From contig NZ_JARGZA010000004.1 of NCBI RefSeq assembly GCF_030973515.1, positions 186,001-250,000 on the forward strand: DNA of 64,000 nt. The letters are read 5' to 3'. The notes beneath the pieces were generated by a model. That model saw only the letters and a program-made list of their open reading frames with translations. It was not told where the DNA came from and made no database searches. A program made the translations under genes and the position numbers. Below, piece after piece: positions 38,690 to 47,753 of this stretch. Origin of the DNA: Jannaschia maritima. Its GTDB lineage: Bacteria; Pseudomonadota; Alphaproteobacteria; Rhodobacterales; Rhodobacteraceae. Numbering within the stretch: position 1 is the first letter of the stretch; each line of letters starts with the position of its first letter.

Positions 38690-41020
38690 ATGCCCTCGTT
38701 CTCGAACACGCTCGAGCAGGCGATCCACGCCGCCCTCGCCCAGGCGAACACCCGCCGCCATGAGCTTGCGACCCTGGAACACCTGCTGCTGGTCCTGATC
38801 GACGAGCCCGACGCCGCCCGCGTCATGCAGGCCTGCGGCGTCGACCTGGACGACCTGCGCCAGACCGTCGAGGAGTTCATCGAGGACGACCTGTCCACGC
38901 TGATCACCGATGTCGAAGGGTCGGAGGCCGTGCCGACGGCCGCCTTCCAGCGCGTCATCCAGCGCGCCGCGATCCACGTGCAGTCGTCGGGCCGGCAGGA
39001 GGTGACGGGCGCCAACGTCCTCGTCGCCATCTTCGCCGAGCGCGAATCGAACGCGGCCTACTTCCTGCAGGAACAGGACATGACCCGCTACGACGCGGTC
39101 AACTTCATCGCCCACGGCGTCGCCAAGGACCCCGAATTCGGGGAGGCCCGGCCCGTCCAGGGCTCCGACGACGACGAGGACGCGGCCGTCGAGCAGGGCG
39201 GCCCCTCCCCGCAGGAGAACCGCGAATCCGCGCTGGCCAAGTACTGCGTCGACCTGAACGCAAAGTCGAACAAGGGCGACGTCGATCCCCTGATCGGGCG
39301 GGAGGCGGAGGTCGAACGCTCCATCCAGGTCCTGTGCCGGCGGCGCAAGAACAACCCCCTGCTGGTGGGCGACCCCGGCGTGGGCAAGACCGCCATCGCC
39401 GAAGGGCTGGCCTACAAGATCGTCCAGGGCGAGGTGCCGGAGGTCCTGGCCGGCGCCACCATCTTCAGCCTGGACATGGGCGCGCTGCTGGCGGGCACCC
39501 GCTATCGCGGCGACTTCGAGGAACGCCTGAAGGCCGTCGTCACCGAGTTGGAGGATCATCCCGACGCGGTGCTCTTCATCGACGAGATCCATACCGTGAT
39601 CGGCGCCGGCGCCACGTCCGGCGGCGCGATGGACGCGTCCAACCTGCTCAAGCCCGCCCTGGCGGGCGGCAAGCTGCGGACCATGGGCTCGACCACCTAC
39701 AAGGAGTTCCGCCAGCACTTCGAGAAGGACCGCGCCCTGTCGCGCCGGTTCCAGAAGATCGACGTGAACGAGCCCACGGTCGAGGACACGATCAAGATCC
39801 TCAAGGGCCTGAAGTCCCGGTTCGAGGATCACCATTCGATCAAGTACACCGCCGACGCCGTGAAGACGGCGGTGGAGCTGTCGGCGCGCTACATCAACGA
39901 CCGCAAGCTGCCCGACAAGGCCATCGACGTCATCGACGAGGCGGGCGCCGCCCAGGCCCTGGTCACGGAATCGAAGCGCCGCAAGACCATCGGCGTCAAG
40001 GAGATCGAGGCCGTGGTCGCCACCATCGCCCGCATCCCGCCCAAGAACGTGTCCAAGGACGACGCGGAGGTGCTGCGCGACCTCGAAGGCAGCCTCAAGC
40101 GCGTCGTGTTCGGCCAGGACCCGGCTATCGAGGCGCTGTCCTCGGCCATCAAGCTGGCCCGCGCCGGCCTGCGCGAGCCGGAGAAGCCCATCGGCAACTA
40201 TCTGTTCGCGGGCCCCACCGGCGTCGGCAAGACGGAGGTGGCCAAGCAGCTGGCCGACACGCTGGGCGTCGAGATGCTGCGCTTCGACATGTCCGAATAC
40301 ATGGAGAAGCACGCCGTCTCGCGCCTGATCGGCGCGCCCCCGGGCTATGTCGGCTTCGACCAGGGCGGCATGCTGACCGACGGCGTGGACCAGCACCCGC
40401 ATTGCGTCCTGCTTCTGGACGAGATCGAGAAGGCGCATCCGGACGTCTACAACATCCTGTTGCAGGTGATGGACCACGGCAAGCTGACCGACCACAACGG
40501 CCGGACGGTGGACTTCCGCAACGTGATCCTGATCATGACGTCGAACGCGGGCGCCTCCGACGCCGCCAAGGCCCCCCTGGGCTTCGGGCGCGACCGGCGC
40601 GAGGGCGAGGACACGGCCGCCATCGAGCGGACCTTCACGCCGGAGTTCCGCAACCGCCTGGACGCCGTCATCTCGTTCGCGCCGCTGCCGAAGGACACCA
40701 TCCTCCAGGTGGTCGAGAAGTTCGTGCTGCAACTCGAAGCGCAGCTCCTGGACCGCAACGTGTCCATCGAGCTGACGCGCGCCGCCGCGGAATGGATCGC
40801 GGACAAGGGCTACGACGACAAGATGGGCGCCCGCCCCCTGGCCCGCGTCATCCAGGAGCACGTCAAGAAGCCTCTGGCGGAGGAGCTCCTGTTCGGCAAG
40901 CTCGCCAAGGGCGGCCTGGTCAAGGTCGGCGTCAAGAACGGCGAGTTGGACCTGCGCATCGAGGAGGCCGCGGCCCCCAAGATCACCAACAAGCGCCCGC
41001 CGTTGCTTACGGCGGAGTGA
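38690..41020 (+). CDS. clpA: ATP-dependent Clp protease ATP-binding subunit ClpA
   Basis: This AAA+ unfoldase feeds substrates to ClpP and works with the ClpS adaptor. It has 776 residues. The N-domain repeat starts MPSFSNTLEQAIHAALAQAN, an acidic linker follows (~155-170), then AAA1 with GDPGVGKT (227-234) and AAA2 with GPTGVGKT (508-515). FMSEYMEKH-like FDMSEYMEKHAVSRLIGAPPGYVG is present. The ClpP-contacting loop region reads APLGFGRDRREGED. There is no long middle domain, so it is ClpA, not ClpB. GGGAG lies before the ATG. A strong terminator follows 20 bases after the stop. Confidence 0.97.
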   Translation: MPSFSNTLEQAIHAALAQANTRRHELATLEHLLLVLIDEPDAARVMQACGVDLDDLRQTVEEFIEDDLSTLITDVEGSEAVPTAAFQRVIQRAAIHVQSSGRQEVTGANVLVAIFAERESNAAYFLQEQDMTRYDAVNFIAHGVAKDPEFGEARPVQGSDDDEDAAVEQGGPSPQENRESALAKYCVDLNAKSNKGDVDPLIGREAEVERSIQVLCRRRKNNPLLVGDPGVGKTAIAEGLAYKIVQGEVPEVLAGATIFSLDMGALLAGTRYRGDFEERLKAVVTELEDHPDAVLFIDEIHTVIGAGATSGGAMDASNLLKPALAGGKLRTMGSTTYKEFRQHFEKDRALSRRFQKIDVNEPTVEDTIKILKGLKSRFEDHHSIKYTADAVKTAVELSARYINDRKLPDKAIDVIDEAGAAQALVTESKRRKTIGVKEIEAVVATIARIPPKNVSKDDAEVLRDLEGSLKRVVFGQDPAIEALSSAIKLARAGLREPEKPIGNYLFAGPTGVGKTEVAKQLADTLGVEMLRFDMSEYMEKHAVSRLIGAPPGYVGFDQGGMLTDGVDQHPHCVLLLDEIEKAHPDVYNILLQVMDHGKLTDHNGRTVDFRNVILIMTSNAGASDAAKAPLGFGRDRREGEDTAAIERTFTPEFRNRLDAVISFAPLPKDTILQVVEKFVLQLEAQLLDRNVSIELTRAAAEWIADKGYDDKMGARPLARVIQEHVKKPLAEELLFGKLAKGGLVKVGVKNGELDLRIEEAAAPKITNKRPPLLTAE

Positions 41021-41039
41021 ACGGAGGGGGTTAGACGCG

Positions 41040-41080
41040 AAAGGCCCCGGCATCGTGATGATGCCGGGGCCTTTTTGTTT
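41040..41080 (+). terminator. Rho-independent terminator after clpA
   Basis: A 14-bp perfect stem (AAAGGCCCCGGCAT at 41040-41053 with ATGCCGGGGCCTTT at 41061-41074) has a seven-base loop and is followed by TTTTG then TTT. It is the clearest terminator in the window. Stem flanks rich in A on the left and T on the right may let it work in both directions. It marks the left edge of the restriction-modification island. Confidence 0.93.
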
Positions 41081-41480
41081 GGGCAGGGTTCGTTCGAACG
41101 TTGTCGAGTGTTGCGAGAGTTTCCCGCTGCCCTTTGGTGCCGGAAGAATCATAGGTGGCTGAGGGCGGGAAGCGGACGTTCGCTGCGGGTGCGAGTTTAG
41201 CACCCTATGAGCGGAACACCGACGAGCGTCACTGAACTTGTTGGCCACGATGACGCCGTTGTGACGGAGCGCCGCAATCAATCTCACTGAACCGATTTGG
41301 TCTATTGGGGTAGGTCTGAGGGGCAGAAGCCGGGATGGCTGCGGTCCATTGTCGGCCGGACGGGCAGGAAGGCATGGGCCTATAGGTCCGTCTCCCGTCA
41401 GCCAGCCCAAGAAGCTCGACTTCCGCCTGTCATCCTGGACCACTAAGGTGGAAAGAAAGGACAAGGGCAAAGCCTCGCAC
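41081..41480 (+). other. Non-coding left flank of the restriction island
   Basis: These 400 bases hold no gene I can support. The base composition is visibly less GC-rich than the flanks. It contains the left copy of a 13-bp inverted repeat (41169-41181) and scattered short frames. An open frame continues back from the methyltransferase start to a GTG at 41349 but its translation is not protein-like in the first 25 residues. The promoter of the island probably lies here; I could not pick clear -35 and -10 boxes. Confidence 0.5.
41169..41181 (+). repeat. 13-bp inverted repeat, left copy (pairs with 45930-45942)
   Basis: GAAGCGGACGTTC here is the exact reverse complement of GAACGTCCGCTTC at 45930-45942. 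The two copies flank the restriction-modification genes with no other gene between. Each lies in non-coding sequence. They could be remnants of one dispersed element or the ends of an insertion. Confidence 0.6.
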
Positions 41481-43364
41481 ATGGCCGGAAAATACGACGA
41501 CCTCTCCCACGCGCAACTTGTCGAACTGCTGGAAAAGCGCGACCGGACCAAGAAGCTGGGGCTGGTGTGGGAGCGGGACGAGATCGAGGCGGACGCGGCG
41601 GTGGATGCCAACTTCATCGCCTGCCGGATCGACGAGGCGCTGTCGGACAAGCCTGCGCCGTGGGACAATCTGGTGATCGAGGGCGACAACTTCGACGCGC
41701 TGCGATGGCTGCGCATGACCCATGCAGGCCGGGTGAAGTGCATCTACATCGACCCGCCCTACAACACCGGGAACAAGGACTGGGTCTATAACGACAGCTA
41801 CATGGACAAGGAGGACCGGTTCCGCCAGTCCACATGGCTGGAGTTTCTCTATCGCCGCCTGACGCTAGCGCGGGACTTGCTGGCCGAGGACGGCGTGCTG
41901 CTGGTGTCGATCAATGACGACCAGCGGGCGTTGCTGGAACTGTTGATGGACGAGGCGCTGCCGGGTATGCGCGTGGCCTCATTTGCTTGGCGAACACGGA
42001 CAGGTGGGAACGATGCTAAAGGCGCGTTCATCTCGGAGAACCATGAACATGTATTGATCTACGCCAAGAGTGCTTTTCAGTTTGGTGGCTACGAGAAAAC
42101 CTACGAGAAATACATCTATTGGGATGATACAAAGCGTGACCATTACCGCCTGAGCGACATTAGCCAACCGAAGGATATGACAGAGAGGATCAACGGCTTT
42201 TACGCGATGTATGATCCCGAAACGGATACATACTACCCGTCAAACCCACAAAGAGTTTGGCCATCGCCCTTTCCTAAAGGCTCAAAATATGACGCGGCTC
42301 AGCATCCCGATGTCATGCCAGTTTTCCCACCTGATGACGCAACTAAGGGCAAAGTGCCTGCGAAAGACCAGATTGGACGGTGGATAAAGCAAGGGCACAT
42401 CGTCTTCCCAGACGAACAGCGAGTTGAGGTCTTTGACACGTTGGAGGAACTTCGGACCGCGATTGACAATGCTGACGTTCCAATGGCGCGCAGAACCAGA
42501 AAAATCTGGCACGAAATGCCACATTTAGAGTTTTGGGTGGGAAAGCGGATCGGTTACGGCATTCCACAGTGGGTGCGCTACAAGCGCGAACTCAAGAATA
42601 GCACGCAACCTGTATCCTCGTGGATCACACCGCTTGCGGAGACGGATACACTTCCCGATGGTGATGACGTTGACCTGAACGCACATCTGGTCAGCGGGAC
42701 CAATCAAGAAGGCACGACAGAGGTACAGGACATCTTTGGCTCAAAAGCCTTTACCTACGCAAAGCCGGTTTCATTGATCCGCGAAATGGTCCGTCAGTCC
42801 ACCGGACCGGACGACATCGTGCTCGACTTCTTCGCAGGCTCCGCTACCGCCGCTCAAGCTGTCATGGAACTCAATGCCGAAGACGGTGGCAACCGCCGCT
42901 TCATCATGGTCTCGTCCACCGAAGCTACAGAAGACGACCCTGACAAAAACCTGTGCCGCGACGTGACGGCGGAACGCATCCGCCGCCTGAATGCCAGCGA
43001 TGACGCCAAGTATGCCGACCTCGCCGCAGGCTTTGCCTATCTGCGCACCCATGAGATCGCCTTCGAAGACCTCGACTATGACCTTCAACCCGCCGATGCC
43101 TGGGCCGCTCTGGAAGCCATGCACGACCTGCCGCTGACCCTCTATGACGGGCAAGCCGCGTGGAACCTGCACGAAGGCGAGACAACCGCGCTGGTGCTGG
43201 TGGACCGTTTCGACCCCGGCCTGCTGCAATGGCTGAAAGGCCGCGACCGGCAGAACCTGTTCGTCTATGCGTGGGCACCGGGCCAGATCGCGCAGCATCT
43301 CGACGGAACCCATGTGGACATTCGCCCCGTCCGCGACACGCTGGTGAAGCGGTTCCAGCAATGA
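41481..43364 (+). CDS. mod: Type III restriction system DNA methyltransferase (Mod)
   Basis: This 627-residue N6-adenine methyltransferase has the beta-class order of motifs. Motif IV is CIYIDPPYNTGN (DPPY 91-94). A long target-recognition region follows (~165-430), and then motif I is VLDFFAGSATAAQAVMELN (FAG 451-453). It would recognise and protect the target of the downstream Res helicase-nuclease. The recognition region (about 41985-42785) is markedly richer in A/T and in AAA/GAT codons than both ends of the gene, a mosaic pattern. The ATG at 41481 has only a weak ribosome site. The stop overlaps res by four bases (ATGA). Confidence 0.9.
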   Translation: MAGKYDDLSHAQLVELLEKRDRTKKLGLVWERDEIEADAAVDANFIACRIDEALSDKPAPWDNLVIEGDNFDALRWLRMTHAGRVKCIYIDPPYNTGNKDWVYNDSYMDKEDRFRQSTWLEFLYRRLTLARDLLAEDGVLLVSINDDQRALLELLMDEALPGMRVASFAWRTRTGGNDAKGAFISENHEHVLIYAKSAFQFGGYEKTYEKYIYWDDTKRDHYRLSDISQPKDMTERINGFYAMYDPETDTYYPSNPQRVWPSPFPKGSKYDAAQHPDVMPVFPPDDATKGKVPAKDQIGRWIKQGHIVFPDEQRVEVFDTLEELRTAIDNADVPMARRTRKIWHEMPHLEFWVGKRIGYGIPQWVRYKRELKNSTQPVSSWITPLAETDTLPDGDDVDLNAHLVSGTNQEGTTEVQDIFGSKAFTYAKPVSLIREMVRQSTGPDDIVLDFFAGSATAAQAVMELNAEDGGNRRFIMVSSTEATEDDPDKNLCRDVTAERIRRLNASDDAKYADLAAGFAYLRTHEIAFEDLDYDLQPADAWAALEAMHDLPLTLYDGQAAWNLHEGETTALVLVDRFDPGLLQWLKGRDRQNLFVYAWAPGQIAQHLDGTHVDIRPVRDTLVKRFQQ

Positions 43365-45889
43365 GCGAACGCCTATCCCTTGCCGCCTATCAGACCCGCG
43401 CGGTGGACGCGCTGTCGGGTGTGATCCGAAAGGTGGCCGAGTTGCACGACCGCGACCCGGCGCACCGGCAGGCCATCGCCCTGAAAAGCGGCGTGACGCT
43501 GCTGCAAAGCCCCACGGGATCGGGCAAGACGCTGGTGCTGGGCCGGGTTCTGGAAGGGCTGCGCGGTGCGCTGAGCCGCCCCGTGGTGTGGCTCTGGTTC
43601 GCGCCCTACTCAGGGCTGGTGACGCAGACACGCGAGGCTCTGGTGGCGCAATGCGGCGGCTTGCGCGTCCGGGACGTGGCCAAGGACCGGGAACCCAACG
43701 GCACCCGCGACGGCGATGTGTTCATCCAGACATGGGCGACGGTCGCCGCCAGCAATAAGGATGCCCGCAAGGTGCGTCGCACGTCCGAGGCGGCGTTGTC
43801 CTTCGATGACCTGATCGCATCATGGCGGGACGCGGGGTTTTTCGTGGGCGTGGTGATCGACGAGGCGCATTTGAACTTCGGGGCGTCCGCCAAGGTCGCG
43901 GCGGGCTTCTACCTCGACCATATCCAGCCGGATTTCACGATCCTCGCAACCGCCACGCCAAGCGACGAGAAGCTGGAAGCCTTTGAGCGCACCGCCGGGA
44001 TCGAGGTGGCGAGCCGCGTTGTCGTGCCCCGCGCCGAGGTGGTCGACGCCGGGTTGAACAAGGTAGGCCTCAAGCTGGGCGTGATCCGCTTCCGCGAGGA
44101 CGACCGCGACCTGATCGACCAGGAGCAGGCGACGTTGCAGGCCGGGTGGACGCAGCATTGCCGGGTGCGCGGACGGCTCAAGGAACACGGGCTGGCCGTG
44201 TCGCCCCTGATGCTGGTGCAGGTGGAGGACCAAGCCAAGGGCGCGGAAGACCCGGTAAAGCGGGTGCGGGACAAGTTGGTGGAGATCGGCGTCGATGATG
44301 CGGCCATCGCCACGCATACGTCGGGTCAGCCCGACCCGGACTTTCATTCGCTAGCCTACGATCCCGACACACATGTGCTGATCTTCAAGGTAGCCGTGGC
44401 CACGGGCTTCGACGCGCCGCGCGCATGGACGCTGGTTTCCGTCCGCCCGAACCGGGGCCGCGACTTCGGTATGCAGATCGTGGGCCGGATCATGCGCGTG
44501 CATCCCTCCGTGCGGCCTATCCACGGGAAGGATGCGTTGCTGGACAGCGGCTATGTGCTGTTGACCGACCCGGATATGCAGGCGGGCCTTCAAGCGGCTG
44601 TGGACGAGTTGAAGGCGGTGCGCGAAAGCATCGAACTGATAACGGACAATCTGGATGTCTACGAGTTTGGAAACCCGGACGAGCCAACCGGCCTATCCGA
44701 TGTGCCCAAACCGCTCTTCGCACCGAAGCCGCCGCAAAACGAGGCTGAGCGGCAAGAGCGTCTGGCAAACCTGATCGAACAAGGCGTGGTGCGGGCCGAT
44801 GTGGGGGACATGCCTGGGACCGAACAGGACCGGGCCATCGTTGCAGGTGAGACTTGGCAACACATGAGCGACACGCCGCTCTTTGGCGACCTGCCGGAAA
44901 GCAAGAAGCCTGACACTGACAAGGGGCCGAGCAAACCAAACTTCCGGCCCTATCCGCTGCGCAAGGACCTGGACTTGCCGAAGGCGCTAGTCCGGGAACT
45001 GCCACCCGACCCGATGAAGCTGAACGATCTGGTGCAGGACATAGCCCGCGAGTTTTGCCTCTCTGCCGATATGCCCGGTCTGTTACAACGCAAACTGACG
45101 AAGGCGCATCTCGACTTGCGCGACCTGTTCGCGTCCGAGCTGCAGGAAACGGTGGACCTGCGCTTGCGCCTGTCCAATGCGCGGGTGGCTGAGAAAGCGC
45201 AACTGGCCTTCAACTTCAATGACGCCATCGACCCACGTCTGTTGAAGCGCGCGCTGGTGGAGGAACTGCGCGGTATCGTGGACGACAAGGGCATTGAAGC
45301 CGAGGAACGAGACCTGCGCCGCGCCATTGATCTAGCCGGGATGATGGAACCCGAGAAGCTGAAACAGGCCATCAAGACCGCACAGGCCCGCAATGTGCGA
45401 ACCGACACCAGCGAACCTGTGCCAGAGCAATACTTTGGACCAGACGGGCTGAACGAAGCTGAGAAGTCGGCCTACGGCGTGTTCCCGCATCGTCTGAACA
45501 AGGAAGAACGGGACTTCGCGGCGTTTCTGGACGCAGACAAAACCGGGACGGTCAAGTGGTGGATGCGAAACCCCGAGAATGAGACTTGGGCTACTCGCCT
45601 GATACTGCCGTCCGGGCACCGGTTCTTCCCAGACTTCCTTGTGGGTGTCAGCGGTCGGACAACGCAAGACGCCATTGCATTGGTCGAGATCAAGGATGAC
45701 GGTGAAACGGGGCGGCTACAGTCGGACCGGAACGTGGAGAAAATCCGTGTTCAGCATCGCGAGTATCGCAATGTCTTCTGGACCTACCGTTCTGACGGAA
45801 CCTGGATACGCGCACGCTATGCAGAGGGGCTGCACAAGATCGTCCCCGATGACCGCTTCAACGTGAAGGAACTTGTCTATCTCGGATAG
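43361..45889 (+). CDS. res: Type III restriction endonuclease/helicase subunit (Res)
   Basis: This 842-residue SF2 helicase fused to a nuclease has Walker A SPTGSGKT (50-57), VVIDEAH (DEAH 167-170), motif III ATATP, and motif VI-like GMQIVGRIMRVH. The C-terminal nuclease reads HRFFPDFLVGVSG then ALVEIKDD: Asp758 with Glu776-x-Lys778, a PD-(D/E)xK site. Together with Mod it should cut unmodified DNA after ATP-driven communication between sites. It is co-translated with mod. The gene is intact with no frameshift. Confidence 0.9.
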   Translation: MSERLSLAAYQTRAVDALSGVIRKVAELHDRDPAHRQAIALKSGVTLLQSPTGSGKTLVLGRVLEGLRGALSRPVVWLWFAPYSGLVTQTREALVAQCGGLRVRDVAKDREPNGTRDGDVFIQTWATVAASNKDARKVRRTSEAALSFDDLIASWRDAGFFVGVVIDEAHLNFGASAKVAAGFYLDHIQPDFTILATATPSDEKLEAFERTAGIEVASRVVVPRAEVVDAGLNKVGLKLGVIRFREDDRDLIDQEQATLQAGWTQHCRVRGRLKEHGLAVSPLMLVQVEDQAKGAEDPVKRVRDKLVEIGVDDAAIATHTSGQPDPDFHSLAYDPDTHVLIFKVAVATGFDAPRAWTLVSVRPNRGRDFGMQIVGRIMRVHPSVRPIHGKDALLDSGYVLLTDPDMQAGLQAAVDELKAVRESIELITDNLDVYEFGNPDEPTGLSDVPKPLFAPKPPQNEAERQERLANLIEQGVVRADVGDMPGTEQDRAIVAGETWQHMSDTPLFGDLPESKKPDTDKGPSKPNFRPYPLRKDLDLPKALVRELPPDPMKLNDLVQDIAREFCLSADMPGLLQRKLTKAHLDLRDLFASELQETVDLRLRLSNARVAEKAQLAFNFNDAIDPRLLKRALVEELRGIVDDKGIEAEERDLRRAIDLAGMMEPEKLKQAIKTAQARNVRTDTSEPVPEQYFGPDGLNEAEKSAYGVFPHRLNKEERDFAAFLDADKTGTVKWWMRNPENETWATRLILPSGHRFFPDFLVGVSGRTTQDAIALVEIKDDGETGRLQSDRNVEKIRVQHREYRNVFWTYRSDGTWIRARYAEGLHKIVPDDRFNVKELVYLG

Positions 45890-45929
45890 AGAGAGCGTTG
45901 AAGCTGCATCGCAGCGCTAGTCAGACTGA

Positions 45930-45942
45930 GAACGTCCGCTTC
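45930..45942 (-). repeat. 13-bp inverted repeat, right copy (pairs with 41169-41181)
   Basis: GAACGTCCGCTTC, reverse complement of the left copy, lies 40 bases after the res stop in a non-coding gap (45890-46079) that otherwise holds only a poly-C-rich stretch before the DUF2125 gene. See the left copy. Confidence 0.6.
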
Positions 45943-46079
45943 GGGCCGTATGCGTCGGTAGACGACGGACCGATCCCTTACAGGACCGATCGATCCGCAG
46001 CCCAAAGCACGTCCACCCTCGCGGACCGCCGATCACCCCCCCCGATAGGAACGGCCCACCGTACCCCCCCCACCCCCTC

Positions 46080-47054
46080 CTACCGCGTCCCGAAGCGCGG
46101 CAGGCTCGCCACCGGGAACGGCCCGAACAGCACCAGGTTCTCCTGGATGGCCAGCCGCACGGACCCGCTGCCCGCCCGTCCGTCGACCGGCGCGGCGCGC
46201 AGCAGGCCTTCCACGAACGCCCTCTGCCCCGCCGGCACGCCCCGCTCCAGCAGGGGCAGGACGGCGTCCACGTCGGCGATCTCGACCACCACCTCGCCGT
46301 CCGCCAGGCCGTCGGTCCCGACCGCCAGCGCGGCTTGCGCCGTCACCTCCACCGCGCCCCAGACCAGGGTGGCGTCCCGCAGGTCCAGCGCCACCAGGTT
46401 GGGCTGCGCCCCCAGCGTCCGGTCCAGCGCGCGGTCCAGCGTCACCGTCGCGTCCAGCGTCGCCGCCTCCACCGTGCCGGGCAGGTCCGGCCCCGACCCC
46501 TCCGACGCCTCCGACGGGATGACCGCGTCCGACACGGTCACGGCCACGTCGTAAGCGCCCGGCGCCCCCGCCTCCCGGATGGCCACCTGCGCGCCCTCCG
46601 CCCCGATCGTCCCCCAGGGGAACGCCAGCCCCAGCCCTTCGGCCACCCAGGTCGCGCGATCCAGGGGCAGGTCCCCTTCGGCCCGCACCGCGGCGGAAAG
46701 GCGCATGTCCGCGGCCGTCACGTCGACCCGCCCCAGGGGCCCGTCCACGACCTGCTCGGACGGGAACGCCACGATCACGCGGTTGGGCCGATAGCTCAGC
46801 GCGTAGGCCTGCACGTAGGGCGCCTGCCAGACCCACGACCCGTCCGGCGGCGACACCGTCAGGTCGGCGGCGCTCGTGTCGAACCGGTTCGGGAACCCGC
46901 TCACGGACAGGTCCGCGTACTCGATCCGCCACCCCGCGTCGCGGCCCCCCTCCACCGCGCGCAGCAGCCCCCGCTCCAGCCCCGTGGACCCGACCCACCA
47001 GTACCCGCCCCAAAGCACGGCCAGCACGGCCACCGCGATCGTCAGCCAGCGCAT
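46080..47054 (-). CDS. DUF2125 family envelope protein
   Basis: This 324-residue protein has an N-terminal signal or anchor helix (RWLTIAVAVLAVLWGGYWWVG) followed by a beta-rich repeat domain: ISYADLSVSGFPNRFDTSAADL-like segment WRIEYADLSVSGFPNRFD, then repeated strand pairs (DVTAADMRLSAAVRAEGDL). This matches the DUF2125 family, common in alphaproteobacteria and thought to be periplasmic. Function is unknown. The ATG at 47054 starts the hydrophobic helix; the longer frame upstream reads antisense to the ChaC gene. It is divergent from that gene. Confidence 0.85.
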   Translation of the reverse strand: MRWLTIAVAVLAVLWGGYWWVGSTGLERGLLRAVEGGRDAGWRIEYADLSVSGFPNRFDTSAADLTVSPPDGSWVWQAPYVQAYALSYRPNRVIVAFPSEQVVDGPLGRVDVTAADMRLSAAVRAEGDLPLDRATWVAEGLGLAFPWGTIGAEGAQVAIREAGAPGAYDVAVTVSDAVIPSEASEGSGPDLPGTVEAATLDATVTLDRALDRTLGAQPNLVALDLRDATLVWGAVEVTAQAALAVGTDGLADGEVVVEIADVDAVLPLLERGVPAGQRAFVEGLLRAAPVDGRAGSGSVRLAIQENLVLFGPFPVASLPRFGTR

Positions 47055-47123
47055 GATGGCTTCCCCTTCCCCAGACGTCCCGGCCCCACTATCCCCCGGG
47101 CGGGGGACGCGAAAGGGACGGGC

Positions 47124-47651
47124 ATGCGCGAATTGTGGGTCTTCGGCTACGGCTCGCTGATCTGGAACCCCGGCATCGCCGTGGCCGAAACGCGGCCCGC
47201 GACCCTGGGGGGCTTCCGGCGCCGGTTCTGCATGTGGTCGATCCACCACCGCGGCACCGAAGCCGACCCCGGCCTCGTCCTGGCGTTGGAGCCCGCGCCG
47301 GGCGAGATCTGCGCGGGCCTGGCCTATCGCGCCGCGGACCCCGACGCCGCCCTGGCCGCGCTGCGCGAGCGGGAGCTGATCTCCGCCGCCTACCGCGAGG
47401 AGGAGGTCACCCTCCAGACCCCCACGTGCGACCTTCGGGCGCTGGCCTACGTGATCGACACCGCGCACGTGCAGTACGCCCCCGACCTGTCGCTGGCCGA
47501 ACAGGCCCGCATCATCGCCGCCGCCCGTGGCGGGCGGGGCCCCAACGCCGAATACCTGCTCAACACCGCCGCCGCCCTGCGCCAGCACGGCATCGCGGAC
47601 GCGGACATGGACCGCCTGGTCGACATGGTCGTCCCCCCGCGGCGGGGGTGA
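47124..47651 (+). CDS. Glutathione-specific gamma-glutamylcyclotransferase (ChaC-like)
   Basis: ChaC-type enzymes cut glutathione to 5-oxoproline and Cys-Gly. The 175-residue protein starts with the diagnostic VFGYGSLIWNPG (binding loop) and has GGFRRRFCMWSIHHRGT and the catalytic-Glu region LREREL. It ends with GPNAEYLLNTAAALRQHGI, all typical of the family. Length is as expected (170-220). GAAAGGGACGGGC precedes the ATG. Confidence 0.92.
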   Translation: MRELWVFGYGSLIWNPGIAVAETRPATLGGFRRRFCMWSIHHRGTEADPGLVLALEPAPGEICAGLAYRAADPDAALAALRERELISAAYREEEVTLQTPTCDLRALAYVIDTAHVQYAPDLSLAEQARIIAAARGGRGPNAEYLLNTAAALRQHGIADADMDRLVDMVVPPRRG

Positions 47652-47753
47652 GGGATTCTTGCAACCCCCCGCGCATCCGTCGCGGGGCCGTCCTTGTTGC
47701 CCCGATCCCACACCCCTAGGCTGCCTCCCCTGAACTCCCGCGCAACGAGGGTC

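Noticed and set aside
38576-41743. Very long open frame antisense to clpA, and similar ones antisense to the flagellar genes (56770-60855) and RND pump (21378-23663)
   Set aside because: The translations are rich in Arg/Gly/His/Gln and lack any domain. In very GC-rich DNA the frame opposite a coding strand is often open. The sense genes are certain.
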